Below the pieces are notes generated by a model. It saw nothing but the letters and a program-made list of their open reading frames with translations. It was not told the origin of the DNA and did no database searches. A program made the translations under genes and the position numbers. Source: Silene latifolia (lineage: Eukaryota; Streptophyta; Magnoliopsida; Caryophyllales; Caryophyllaceae). Taken from it: a DNA stretch of 64,000 nucleotides. Below, piece after piece: positions 21,372 to 33,505 of the stretch. The number at the start of each line of letters is the position of its first letter. Positions within the stretch are counted from its first letter, which is position 1. The DNA lies in contig NC_133526.1 of the NCBI RefSeq assembly GCF_048544455.1, positions 10,494,001 to 10,558,000 on the forward strand, given 5' to 3'.

Positions 21372-22302
21372 GAATTTGATATCCGTTCTAAATAAATCTG
21401 ACTGGAAATTTTGAATATTCAACCTGATAAATGAGTTAGAGTCGTGTATTTGCATACGAACTCTTAGTGTTTGGGTTAAATATCGATATTACATAGCTGA
21501 AAAAGTTCGGATATCCGATTTCAAAAGTACATATCTTTGTTATTTATCGATTGTTCTTGTAGGCTGTAGCTTGTTATCAAATTTAATTTTATATTTATAT
21601 TTTCTCTGTTCTAATGAGTTGTATACGTTTGCTTATACACGTACATCGATGCACATTTTATTTTGTTCATATATTTAGCTACATGTTACTAAAAATTAAA
21701 ATAGTTTGATATTCATAACGTACTCGATAAGACAATTTAAAAAAGATTTTACATGGACTATCTTTTATGTTATTATATTAGAAGTTACAATGAAGATTCT
21801 CCTTACTTGAATAGTACCGAAAAAACAAACGTATACAACTCATTGAAACGAAGGAAGTATTTGAAAGAAAAAAAAGTGTTCTTAGGTCAGAGTTTTGCTA
21901 TATTTTTGTACTGTATTATCTGTTAGATCCGAGTTTTTTAAGGTATCCGAAATATATGGAATCGAATATAAATACCCGATTGCCTCCCACCCATCTACTA
22001 GAAATACTCGGATACTCACTCACCTAACACAGATTTTCCACGCACTCTTTAACCTCTAAACAACCTCTAAAGTCTAAACCCAATTCTTTCGTTCCTTTTC
22101 AACAGTCATTCTCACGTTCCATTCCATATAACACACACAACACCACCCTCTTCTCAGCTTCCTCCTCTTCCTCCCTTTTTTCATGCAACCAACCATCAAT
22201 ATATCAGGAGACCATCTCGCACAAAACCTACTCTTAATAGTACTAGACTACTAGTAATTCCACAACCATTAACCTAACAGTAACAGTAACATTCTGCACA
22301 CC
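21372..22302. other. Promoter and 5' UTR side of the nuclease-family gene
   Basis: No gene is seen. The stretch just before the ATG (about 22050-22300) is C/T-rich and typical of a plant leader. A candidate TATA box lies at 21967. Confidence 0.4.
21967..21974 (+). promoter_or_regulatory. Candidate TATA box for the nuclease-family gene
   Basis: TATAAATA lies about 330 bp before the start codon, ahead of a CT-rich leader. Position and sequence fit, but there is no transcript evidence. Confidence 0.3.
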
Positions 22303-25300
22303 ATGTTGAAACTCCTGAATAAGAACATCAGGCGATTATGTTCTCGTCTTCGACGTCGAAACTCTAACCCTAAAATCATCATCAAACACCTCGGAAAACC
22401 CAATTCAGGAAACAACGATTACTACCAACATAGTCCTAAACCTTCAACTGTTTACCCAAACACACAAAAATCTCATAAACCCATTAAAATTGCAACATTT
22501 AATGCTGCCTTATTCTCCATGGCACCTGCTGTCCCACCAAACTCTACACTACCTAACGGTCCTTTTTCCGATAAATCGAACCTTAAACCCTTTAACGATC
22601 GTCCTAAAGGGATACTCAAACAATCTCCTCTTCATCCCAGTACCACTAACACGAATTCCGATACGTTGATAAACAGACAGCAGAAATTCGCAAAGTCGAG
22701 ATTAAGGGTATCAATAAATTTGCCTGATAATGAAATATCATTAGGGAGAAGTAGAAGATTAGATGAATCGAAATCGATTTCGAGTTTTTCAGAAAGGAGT
22801 AATAGAACAATAGTTGATGTTCTTAGAGAATTGAATGCTGATATAGTGGGATTACAAGAGATTAAAGCTGAAGAAGGGAAAGAAATGAAACCATTGTCAG
22901 AATTAGCATCTGCTTTAGGAATGTATTATGTTTTTGCTGAAAGTTGGGCTCCTGAATATGGTAATGCTGTTCTTTCTAAATGGCCTATCAAAAAATCTAA
23001 AGTTCAGAAAATCTTTGATGATTCTGATTTCAGGTTAGTTTTTCTATTTCTTTGTTTATATTTCTGTTATTTCGGGTTAAGGTCATTTTTTTTTTCTTGA
23101 ATCAAATTTTCTTTTTATTATGATTGCTTAGAAGCGTCCTCTCTTGTTTAACCCGTTTTAAGGCCGACATATATTCAACCCCCTCTATCCTAAAGGGCAA
23201 ATATGATTATATGATTACGACGGGGTTTGAACCGGGTTATAAGTACCAGCTCTCATAACTTTACGGTAAATATTTTTGTTTATTTTAATATAGGGTAATC
23301 AAAATATTCTGATTTCCCCTGTTTTTCCTCTGCTTTTTTTATTTTATTTTTAATCAAAATGGCAATTTTTGTGTTCAGATGTTTCATTGATTGAAAGTAA
23401 ATGTCAATTTTAGAAGCTTTAGACGATAAGCTACGTTCTCATATTTAATTTGGCAAAACTTGACTTCAGTTTTATGCCAGCATAGTTTTTTATCTCATGA
23501 TATGTGGAAGAGGTCGTGTAAATAGATACAAAATTATTATGTCATGATCAATAATAAAAGGGTCATGAAATATAAATAAAAGGGTACGGAAAATTAGTTT
23601 CTTAATAACTTATTGAAAAACCGTCTCTCTCAAATTGTGTATTTAATTTGGCAAAACTTGACTTCATTTTTATGCCATTATAAATTTTTTTTCATAAAAT
23701 GTGAAACAGATAATGTGAGGTGTAATTACTGATCTTAGGGTTTCTTTCCCGGTTCGAGAGGATCCAATGGGTTAAGATAAGGTAGACGTGCTTTAAACCC
23801 TTTAGTATGTAACCCGTAATGATTCTATCCAATACCGTAGATGTTTTAGTTTAATAATTAAGACAGAGATATCATGGACGATTGTATAGGTTCTGTATAT
23901 CGTAATGCCCTTTTGACTTATTTCATTATTTGACACCTAAAAATAAATGACTTTTTCCAACAACCGATTTAGGCTCTGTTTATTCCGATTTAATTTCAGC
24001 TCACCTAAGTTCCGTTCAGCTTATTTCAATTCTATTCATCTCTACTAACTTCAATTAAGTTCAGCTCACTCCAATTCAATTTAACTCACTTCAACTTCAT
24101 TCAGTTCAGTTTTAACTCTATTCAACCCAAAAGAACCGGCACCAAACATTTGCATTTAAGGAGCATAGTTTGTGAAGGACGGAACACACTTTGTAGAGTT
24201 TGTGGTGCATATTGAATTAAATTTTCTTATGAATACTTTATTACAAAAAAAATTAAAAATCTTTAAAAAGCAAAAGATATTATAGAGTCAATGTCTACAC
24301 AAGCTGGAGTTGGCAAAGTTTTGTTCTTAACTTCTTGTAACATTAAGCATATAACAAGTGCCTTTTGAAGCAGTTGGCATCCTCTTAACTGTTTCCAGTG
24401 ATAAACAAGATAAAAAAGTTGCAAATAATTTCTTTGGGAAAAGGAGGTCACTTCACCTAATCTTTGGCAGCTTTAGAAGGGTATAATTATTCAATTCTTA
24501 TAAATGAAGCTTCTTTAGAATGTTCATGGAGAACAATTGAGAAAAAGATAGCCAAATGATAGGCTTTAGCCTTTAGTTTTGGTAAAAAAAAAAAAACATA
24601 ATAAAAAAAGGGCATAACTTGATGTATTGATTTATAGCAAAATCTTGTAAGAAAGGAATCATGAAAAAAAAAAAAAAAAAAAAAAAAAAAACTTATTGCT
24701 GCTCTGTTATTTTGAAATTAAAGTTACTCTCTATAAGTTCAGTTGATCTCATACGGAGTATATGATTAGTTCAGAAAAGTTTATTTCCTATAAATTTAAT
24801 TCAAGCCCGCAAGGATGGAGTCTAATGGTTAAAACTTAGGTGAAATTTCCAGGAGACCGAGGTTCAAACCTCTCCAAGAGCAAAATCTTGTTGAACATTC
24901 TTGGTCTAAGTCCATGTCTTATAGACTTCGAGTCTGTCACCCTCGGATGGCTTACCTGGTACACGTGGTTTGCAGGTTATCATATATATCCGAGGGTTTA
25001 CCCAGTGCGCACCAAAGGTAGCGGCTGCGGGTTCCCTCGTCACCAAAAAAAAAAAAGTTTAATTCAGCTCCTATAACTCTAGTTCAAGAAAAGTTTGGCT
25101 CACATAAGTTTAGTTTAAATTTTAAAAAATTCCTAAAATTTTAGTCTAAAAGAATAGGATCTTCATCGATATACTTGTTTCTATTCTTTATAAAACATAT
25201 TTTAATTAACGGTCATGAATAAAACAAAAGAACTACACTATATTTATTACAAACCAAATCTTTTAGATAATAGGCTAATAAGTTAAATTTTATAGTCTTG

Positions 25301-28300
25301 TACTCCGTAAGTTGCACAACTCAACAAGTTTAATTGCATTGTGAACTTTTATGTTATGGTCAACCATAGTTTTGGTCTTGTGTTTCCATTTCTTGTGTTA
25401 TACTCTATCCTACTTCTTATAATAGTGTCCTTTTTTCTTTTCTTTTTTAATATAGTTGTCAACTGAGTCAATTTTCATAATTATTTTTTACAAGATTGCA
25501 TTGTATTTTCTACACTTATTCATTGGCACAAGAAGTATATGGCAAAAATTGATCCATAGTACCTCCGTATTAAACTTTTTGCTACGGAGTATTTAACTTT
25601 GTTCAAGAAATATTAACTTTAACCATTATAATATATACAAAATGATTAACATTTTCATATTATGGTGTTTGAAAAGTTGTTCGTTTTGTATGTCATGGGA
25701 CCAGGGACAATATAGATCACATTTAACAATGATTAGCCACTAAAATTGAACAGAGAAAATGTAAATGTGATGGGAAAAATAAAGTGGGTGTTTCTAAAAT
25801 TACACGTACTTCATCTATTCCGGTTATTTATAGACCGATAAAAGAGGAGGGAGCGAATTATTTGATAATAAGTGAACCAAATTAAATGTGAATGATCAAA
25901 TTACTCAGTGAGAATCCTATGTCCCACTTTTGTATCCCATTCTGTGTTCCACTACATACACATCACTTGTTGCATATAAAAACTACACAATAAATGTGGT
26001 AATGTGTTGATGGGTCAAAATGTGTATGGTGTGAGACACGAAATAGGACACCAAATGAAACAGGGGATCCTCACTGCAAATCACCCATCAAAGAAAATAG
26101 AAAGGTAACAATTAACTGAAATACGCAAAATAGAATAGATAAATAAATGAATGGAGTCGGAGAAATATCTCACTTTTGTCACCAAGACAAGAACAAAACA
26201 AATAATTGAATTGACCATTAAGTTGATTAATCATGAAAATAGACATGTATGAAAGTAGTAGGGTATTATATGTATGGAAACAAGCTCTAAAGGAACTCCT
26301 CTTTTTTGACGAAACCCTACCTAAACTTTGGTGCATTGCTGCTGATCAATATGCAACTCACTACAGTTCACCAAAACATCCGGCTTCTATCTTGTTTCGT
26401 TATCAAGGCTACAACACCATGCAATCTAACTAAATTTGGGAGCGAGTCTTTTGATAGACGATCTTTTAATAAGTTTATTAAAATACCATGCAATCATGAT
26501 TAAGGATAAAATAAGTATCCTTAATAAATAATCATGCTTATTCATGATCAACAATAAAAAAAGTTAGGAAAAACAGATAAAAGAGTATGTATAAATTTGA
26601 CCAGGTCCTCTTGCAAAAGCTTATAGTAATACAATAAGCATAGTTTAGGAGTAATATATGGTACACTTGATATGGTAGTTGAGGTGGGCGGTGTTAAATA
26701 ATTTGTGTTCCATTTATTTTAATATATATACAAGATCCCATGGAAAAACAAATTAAAGTAGAGAAAATATGTAGTCTTTTGTTCTGTATTATCCAAAGTG
26801 ATGAAGTTTTGCTATCTACTAGTCCTTCAAATTTAAGTGCTTTGAAGGTTTTGCACAAGTGTTATCGTAAAACCAAATGTTATTTTGTGAAAAAGAATCA
26901 TTATCTTTAAATTTTTTATTTTTTGTAAGTTGTTCATTTCTTTGTTCATTCATCGCAAATTATTTCTTTAGGATCATTGTAGTCATTTTACGATAAAATG
27001 TTAATATTTTCTGATAAAATGTTACCATCATTTTAAGGGTAAAAACTAACAATTTAGTTATAACATTTTGTTATTAAATGATTACGGAGTACACTATATT
27101 AAAAAAAAAATGGTGACATTTAGTCCGTCTTATTTCAACTGATCTGAAACAAGACTTATTGCTTTGTCATTGTATGGAGAAATATATACGTACTTCTCTG
27201 TATGTATATGTTGTTATTAGGCTTTCCTTAGACTATATTGTTCTTTATATAGTTCTTTCTGCTGCTTATACTTTGCTTCATTGCTCGTAGCAATATAGCA
27301 TATCTTGTACTCAAAACCAAATTTATTGTATATATATATGTTGGGTGGATAAGGTGTATCTTTACTGTTGGAGGACCAATACACTCAAGTTAAAGCAATA
27401 GGACTCGTTCAAAAATCAAGAATGACCGACATACAAATTTCCTACGCCTTCTGTCTCAATCATTTATTTAAGTCTGATTAAAATACTCCTCACAAAAAAA
27501 ATATATAAAAATTAAACAAATGATTTTTCTTTTCGTACTTTGTTACCCCCTCTAACTTCGTTGCAGGCCTTGTTATGGTAAAATTTGTCATCACGACTAA
27601 ATTCAAATAGAAATATTTTTGAAAGATAGTAATATGGACTATTAAATGGCTAATATGATCGAGACATGTTTCGATAGGCATGTCTTTAAAACTTATGCGT
27701 GGTTGTGAACCCATTTATCGTTCCTTTTTGCCCATGCCTGTAACTTTGTAAATGATTAATCAATTATTTTGAGGTCACCTACTGTTTAACTAACTTCTGA
27801 CAAGCAATACAGTTTTAGGACCATTTATCATTTGTATGGTAATGATGAACTATGTGATTAATGAGGTGATATTAACAACACTTAGTAGAATTTAATGTAC
27901 TCGTACTTAGTAAAATTCTATACGAAATTTGATGACGAAAGAAACCGGTTTAATTAAATGCAGGAATGTGCTCAAGACAACAATTGAAGTACCTGAAGTA
28001 GGGGATGTTAATTTCTACTGTACTCATCTTGATCATTTAGACGAAAATTGGCGAATGAAGCAAATTAACGCTATTATTCAGTCTAATGACGCCCCTCATA
28101 TTCTTGCCGGAGGTCTTAACTCTCTCGACGACTCTGATTACTCTCACGAAAGATGGACTGATATTGTTAAAGTATGTATGCCACCTTTTTTCAACTTTTT
28201 TTTTTTTCAATACTCGCGTTTTAAAAAGTCAAAAGTCAAACGTTGTCTGGTTCAGAGCAAAATTTGGCTAATGTTAGAAATCGATTTTCATCATGTTTCA

Positions 28301-28895
28301 GTACTACGAAGACATTGGAAAACCGATACCAAAGACAGAGGTGATGAAATTCTTGAAAGACAAGCAGTACACTGATGCTAAGGATTTCGCGGGAGAATGT
28401 GAATCTGTCGTCGTGATAGCCAAAGGCCAAAGTATGAGGCTCTTCTCTTTTTTTGACTACATTTTCCTTGTTTTAATTTGTTCTATATTTCGGTTTTAAA
28501 TTCATTTGTTTTCTCGAAGAAATGGTTAAGACCGGCTTATGATATGTCGTGGAGACGAGACTATGAATGACAACAAGCTATGTTTCGGACAGAAATTATT
28601 TCCTAATCTGTATTTACACTGTTTTTGGGATGTAGGCGTGCAAGGAACATGCAAATATGGTACAAGAGTGGATTATATACTAGCATCGCCGGGTTTACAA
28701 TACAAATTTGTGCCAGGATCGTACTCAGTTTTCTCGTCTAAGGGTACATCTGATCATCACATTGTAACGGCCGATATATTGAAGGTCGAAAACATTCAAG
28801 AGATCGATCCCAAAAACAAGCATCACGGAAGAAAAAGAGTTGTAAAATTAACCAGTTCTTCGTCAAAGGGTATTTGGAGCACAGAAATGAGATAA
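22303..28895 (+). CDS. Endonuclease/exonuclease/phosphatase (DNase I-like) family protein
   Basis: Four exons (22303-23033, 27964-28171, 28302-28431, 28636-28895) join in matching phase with GT-AG introns to give 442 residues. The EEP fold uses divalent metal to cleave phosphodiester or phosphomonoester bonds; the exact substrate of this plant subfamily (relative of Arabidopsis At3g21530) is not one I can name. Visible motifs: IKIATFNAAL at about 61-70; DIVGLQEI at about 180-187 with the metal-binding Glu; FYCTHLDHLDENWR at about 261-274; ILAGGLNSLDDSDYS at about 290-304, the usual Asp-x-Asn position; TRVDYIL at about 366-372; and GTSDHHI with the catalytic Ser-Asp-His at about 395-397. Residues 80-165 are a Ser/Asn/Pro-rich, poorly conserved insert. 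The N-terminus is basic. Intron 1 is about 4.9 kb and carries a SINE and MITEs. Confidence 0.9.
23985..24140. repeat. TTCAGCTC-periodic repeat in nuclease gene intron 1
   Basis: A ~10-bp-periodic run of TTCAGCTCA / TTCAATTCAA motifs, ending CAACCCAAAAGAACCGGC. It is the best developed of the four copies in the window. Confidence 0.6.
24804..25057 (+). mobile_element. tRNA-derived SINE (Au-like, Angio-domain type)
   Basis: A box A-like GGAGTCTAATGG and a box B GGTTCAAACCT give an internal pol III promoter. The 3' half has TACCTGGTACACGTGGTT and the TACCCAGTGCGCACC...GGTAGCGGCTGCGGGTTCC module of Au/Angio-domain SINEs, followed by an A tail. A perfect 9-bp duplication, TTTAATTCA, flanks it at 24795-24803 and 25058-25066. 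It lies in sense orientation in intron 1 of the nuclease-family gene. Confidence 0.9.
25906..26076. mobile_element. MITE (Mutator-like) in nuclease gene intron 1
   Basis: About 35-bp inverted ends (CAGTGAGAATCC...TATGTCCCA and its complement GGATCCTCACTG) enclose 171 bp. The flanks CAAATTACT and CAAATCACC are a slightly decayed 9-bp duplication. Confidence 0.65.
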
Positions 28896-29827
28896 CTCTT
28901 CTTGTTTTTTTTTTTAAAAAACTTTGTGGTGTGTAATTATATAGGGGGGCTCCATTATAGTATAAAATATCTAATAGAAAAATCATAAATTTGGATAATA
29001 AGGCATTAAAATGTTACAAGGTGAGTTATAATTTCTACGAATTGCTCACTAGTTCTACTTCTATCATGCTTCAGGCCCAATTTCAGCGCCACCTTCTTAC
29101 GTACATCCCTTATTATTGAAGTCCCCATTTATTATATGTGATGGACTGATGTGCTATAACTAAAGGCACAAGATTAGGTGAAGGTCGTTGAGCTAACTAG
29201 TACTTCTTCATAGGAGTATAATATCCGGTGAATTCGTCATTAATAATGGAAGTGATTAGGTGAAAGCATATGCAAACTCCACAATGTTTAGTGCATAATC
29301 ACATCATTTTTGGTGTCGACTAGGAGTATCTTCTACCGACAGCTGGAGTAATTTCCTTCAGAGTACTAAAGGCAATTTAATAGGTTAATCCTTCTCAAAT
29401 TTAGCCTTTTTATTCATAAGAGTCACGAATCGAACCCCTAATCACTTATTTAAAAGATAAAAATTCTTAACACTCATAATCACATCATAAAATGGCCAAA
29501 TCCCAAGACAATGAGGAAGTCAAGTAATAACGGTATTAATTAAGGCTCACATTTCAACAACTGCCCTTAAACTAGAAGGTTTCACATATTCATTCATAAG
29601 ACTTTGACCCGTATATGCTGCTGCATTCAAGTCAGTTTACTTAGGGTCCATTTTTCTTAAGATTATTGCTTTTGATCTGAAATAAGACGGGTAATATGTC
29701 ATCATTTTACAATAAAATGTTGTTATTTTTTGATAATATGTTACCATTATTGTTCACATCAAATTTGTGGTTTACTTTTGTCAATGGAAAAGGTTTTAGT
29801 GCAAATGAGTTGACTTATTAGTTAATA
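28896..29827. other. 3' flank of the nuclease-family gene
   Basis: The first 200-300 bp are probably 3' UTR. A block at 29655-29755 (TGATCTGAAATAAGACGGG and ATTTTACAATAAAATGTT) resembles one at about 26980-27170 inside intron 1, in roughly inverted layout: a minor diverged repeat. No gene is seen. Confidence 0.4.
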
Positions 29828-30065
29828 CTCCCTCTATTTTTTTATATATGACTTTCTCACATTTCGAGACACTCCCTTCTCTCTTCAATATCTCTTAAAA
29901 TATAAGACTAAATATTATGATATGTATACTCATATGAAAGAATTTTTCGTAAGGAATTTAATAGTACCATTTTTATATTTTTTGAACAAATATATTTTTG
30001 TAAATATTAAAGTTAAAGGCTTACCTCGTAAATGCAAAACGTCATATATAAAAAAATGGAGGGAG
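29828..30065. mobile_element. Stowaway MITE (Tc1/mariner)
   Basis: Starts CTCCCTCTATTTTTTTATAT and ends with its near complement ATATATAAAAAAATGGAGGGAG, with TA on both sides. Length 238 bp. Confidence 0.88.
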
Positions 30066-30268
30066 TACATAGTAGCATCGTAATTTGTTTTGTAAAATCG
30101 TTGTACGTAAAATACGAAAAAAATGTAACCAAATTCTAATAAATAGTGACTATTTTTAGGTACATATCTTAAGTTTTAGTCAAATAAGATATTTTGGTCA
30201 AATAAACTAACTGAAATACTTTGTTAAAGTGTCAAACAGTCGAAACAGAGACTTAACTATAGTAGAAA
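30066..30268. other. Spacer between the Stowaway MITE and the 12-kb Helitron
   Basis: AT-rich, no gene. Its last 48 bases (30221-30268) are repeated on the far side of the Helitron. Confidence 0.4.
30221..30268 (+). repeat. Left copy of a ~40-bp duplication flanking the Helitron
   Basis: TTGTTAAAGTGTCAAACAG ... AGACTTAACTATAGTAGAAA occurs here (with 9 extra bases inside) and at 42442-42480 on the other side. The Helitron lies between the two copies. Confidence 0.85.
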
Positions 30269-31499
30269 CTAGTTTAAATGCCCGTGCGTTGCAACGGGGT
30301 AATTAACTTAGTTAAAAAAAAATTGGTTATAAGGTCTTAATATTTACATCTTATCTCTAATCATTTATTTAGATATGATTAAAAGTCAAAACATCTTATT
30401 TAAGAGACGCAAAAGATGGTAGGTTGATACCTAAGTTCCAAAGATGCCTCATATTTATAATCATAAGACCACTACATCTTATGTTAATCTTTCGATGTGG
30501 GACAATTCTATTATTTTTATATAATCCTACATTATTTTTCAATGTGGGACATATAACTTACTAAGAAGTACACAATTTTATATATGTACAAATGATATGA
30601 AATCTATACGCTAATGATATCATTTTTACCATGAATCAAATTATGTTATTTTCATAATTTTCTTAATGATATTTTTTTGCCAAATGAAATGTAAAATTTT
30701 TTATATAAAAATTAGAAAAATCACTTGAATATAATATAGGAAATAAATTTTATAATAATTAAAAGATTCTCCACTTTATTTTTTACATCAAAAAATATTA
30801 TTTATAATACTTTCCTAAATTAATTTTTAAGATCACCCCACCTTATGTGAATTTTCTAATGTGGGACAATTCAACTATTTATATGTAGTATATTTACTAC
30901 ACCTACATTATTCAATGTAGGACAAATAACACACGAAAAAATACACCATCTTTTTTGCACCTATTTCGATATCCAACCCGATTTAATAATGAGAAAATAT
31001 TATACTATCTATTTATATTTGTACGTTTTTTCCATTTTTTGTCATAATTAAAATATGTACAAATGATATGATTTAAATTACATTTTTTTCCTAACACGAC
31101 TTTTAAGATGTAATTGAGGGACAATAGAATGTATAAACAAATGCAAAATATTTCTTTTTTCTAGTGCGATTTTGATTAATGGTTAAAACTTATGATGTAT
31201 TTTAGTTACTCAAATGTAATGAGTCATAATAATTACCTATATTTGAAAGTTAAAAAGATTTAATTCTACTATTTACCAAAGTAAAAAAGCTCATTATTGA
31301 TTTGTTTGTGGATTCAAGATCTTTTTATGCAACACTTGATTGTATTATAATTCATAAATTTTCTATTTTAGTGCAGAGATTATCATTATATGACACAAAC
31401 AAATTTATGTATATTTAGTACCCATTTTATTTTTTAATTATGACTTTGTCTTAAATAAAGTTATTATACTATCGATTGTCTTAAAATAAATATTATAAT

Positions 31500-32732
31500 T
31501 GTAACACTACGGATTTTCCTTGGTGACTACTCGACCGAGTAGAGCCTACTCGGCCGAGTAGTGCTCTGGTTGTGTGTTATTTTGATTCTGCCGAGGAATA
31601 CTCGGCCGAGTATAGTGAATACTCGACCGAGTATTGGACACTCGGCCGAGTATGCACTTACTCGACCGAGTGTCCGGTTTGGCGGAGTGGTATTTCGACG
31701 GTTTGATTAGGGAATGTTTAGGGTATTTTATACAACCGCGTCAGTTTCTAATATCATTTCAAAACCTTTATCATTTCTACGTTAACCTAATCACACCCAA
31801 ATCATTCCCTAATCCTCCTCTTAAGCATTTCGTAGCGTCATTGTGTGGATAATCGTCGTGGTTCTTACGTAGAAGACTTCGTAGAGAAGCCTTTTTTATT
31901 GTTCGTGTTGCATACTGCTGTGCTGTTGATTGCTAATGTAGGGTTTCCCTACTCAGTTTACCGTGCTTTACATGACATGTTGTTGTAATTATCGTCGTCT
32001 GTTGATCATCGTAGAATGGAGGTTTTTGTGACAGTGTTGGTGTGAGGGGATTGAGATGACTGTGATGTCATGTGATTGTGATTGTGGTGGAGTCACTTGC
32101 GGGAGTGGCTTCACACCCTAGTTCGCCCTCCGTGGAACCCGCCACGGGAGGGGATGTGCACATTAAGGGACAGGGATCGTTGTCGCTCGTTGAGGAGCTG
32201 GACTAGGTGGGATCGGCTGCGGTCACCCACTGGCGGCGAGGATTACCTGTTGCGATGGGTAGTCTGGCAGGGCTACACACTTTAGTGTGTAGTCGGTTAC
32301 TATGTGAGCTTGGATGTTTGGGAATTGGTGATGATCAGACGATTATTGCATTTGTTTGTATTTGTTGTTGAGTAATACTGACCCCGTCGTTGTTTGTGGA
32401 ATCTGCGGTGATCCATTCGGGGATGGTGAGCAGGCTTGACAGGTATTGCTAGTGAGAGCTTGGGGATTGTCTTGGGAGATTTGTCACCACGAGTCATAGC
32501 ATCACCGCCTGAGTCTTAGTGGAGTTTCCTTTGATGTTAAGACTTTACAGTTGTATTTTGTTAAACAAAGATTTGGTTTTGGATATTGTAAACTTTACAT
32601 TTCACAAAAGATTAATAATAGTGCTCAGTTCAGACGCTTTTGGTATGTACTAACCTCGAGTAACCGAGATGGTAACACACTTTCATGGTAGGGTGGTCCT
32701 GGTAAGGCACCTTGGTATGAGGGGGTGTTACA
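31500..32732 (+). repeat. 5' LTR of the gypsy element
   Basis: 1233 bp, TG...CA, with six CTCGRCCGAG palindromes in its first 180 bp. A 72-codon frame at 31634 exists only because it lies in the LTR and recurs in the 3' LTR. Confidence 0.93.
31525..31680. repeat. Palindrome array (ACTCGRCCGAGT) in the 5' LTR
   Basis: Six copies of ACTCGACCGAGT or ACTCGGCCGAGT lie about 18-55 bp apart, with GACCG and GGCCG versions roughly alternating. The same array is in the 3' LTR at about 38415-38570. Confidence 0.9.
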
Positions 32733-33199
32733 AAGTGGTATCGAGCCAAGATTCCGGCACCTAAACAAATGAATGTAATGAACCTAGGGAGTCTAAATAA
32801 AATGAACCCGGGAGAGTTGTTTGGAGCTACCGCAGAGACTCGGGAGACGTCCGAGTCGCACATTGGCCCTCTTGACTCGAGCCGGTAACATGGGGAGTGT
32901 GATGAGAAGTAGGCTTTGTATGTGCACGTATGTGAAGATGCATGTTGGTAAAAGTCGATAGTTGCAAATATGTGTGTTGAAGTTCTTAATTGTTGTGATG
33001 GGAGGAGTGGTAGATGAAACGGGTTGTGATTTCAATGTTGGATTTAGCATATGTGCAAATTGGATGCTGATATGGTATTAAAGTTTTGATATATGCATTG
33101 CATGCTGACGTGAGTATAACATGGTTTTTAAGTCCTTACGTATTTGCTGCGGGAATAGTGAGCATGATAGGGGAATCGTAATCTGTAAACCTGTTTATA

Positions 33200-33505
33200 G
33201 GATAACTCGGCCGAGCAGGGCAGGTACTCGACCGAGTATGGAGTACTCGACCGAGTAGCCAAGAACTCGACCGAGTGTTGTTTTATGGAAAGTAGCAGTC
33301 GATACTGTTTGTGATAACTCGACCGAGTATGAATGTATACTCGACCGAGTAGTGTTCACTCGGTCGAGTGTTGTTACACTCGACCGAGTGTTGTTTTTGT
33401 GTTTTGACGTTTGTCTCTGGTCGATGCTCGACCGAGTATCCGGGAGGATACTCGACCGAGTTGACTTTACTCGACCGAGTATGATGTATACTCGGCCGAG
33501 TGTTC
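33200..33505. repeat. Palindrome array (ACTCGRCCGAGT) in the gypsy leader
   Basis: About twelve copies of the same 12-bp palindrome recur between the primer site and gag, mostly the GACCG version. They are unevenly spaced at about 12-50 bp, so this is not a simple tandem repeat. Confidence 0.9.

Noticed and set aside
24806-24900. Possible tRNA gene (box A and box B)
   Set aside because: The boxes belong to a SINE head; no cloverleaf closes, and an Angio-type tail and target duplication follow.
31634-31852. 72-codon frame present twice (31634 and 38524)
   Set aside because: The conservation is explained by the two LTRs of one gypsy element, not by selection on a peptide.
33200-33505. CRISPR-like array of short repeats
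   Set aside because: Repeats are 12-bp palindromes with irregular spacing inside a plant LTR retrotransposon leader, so it is not a CRISPR.
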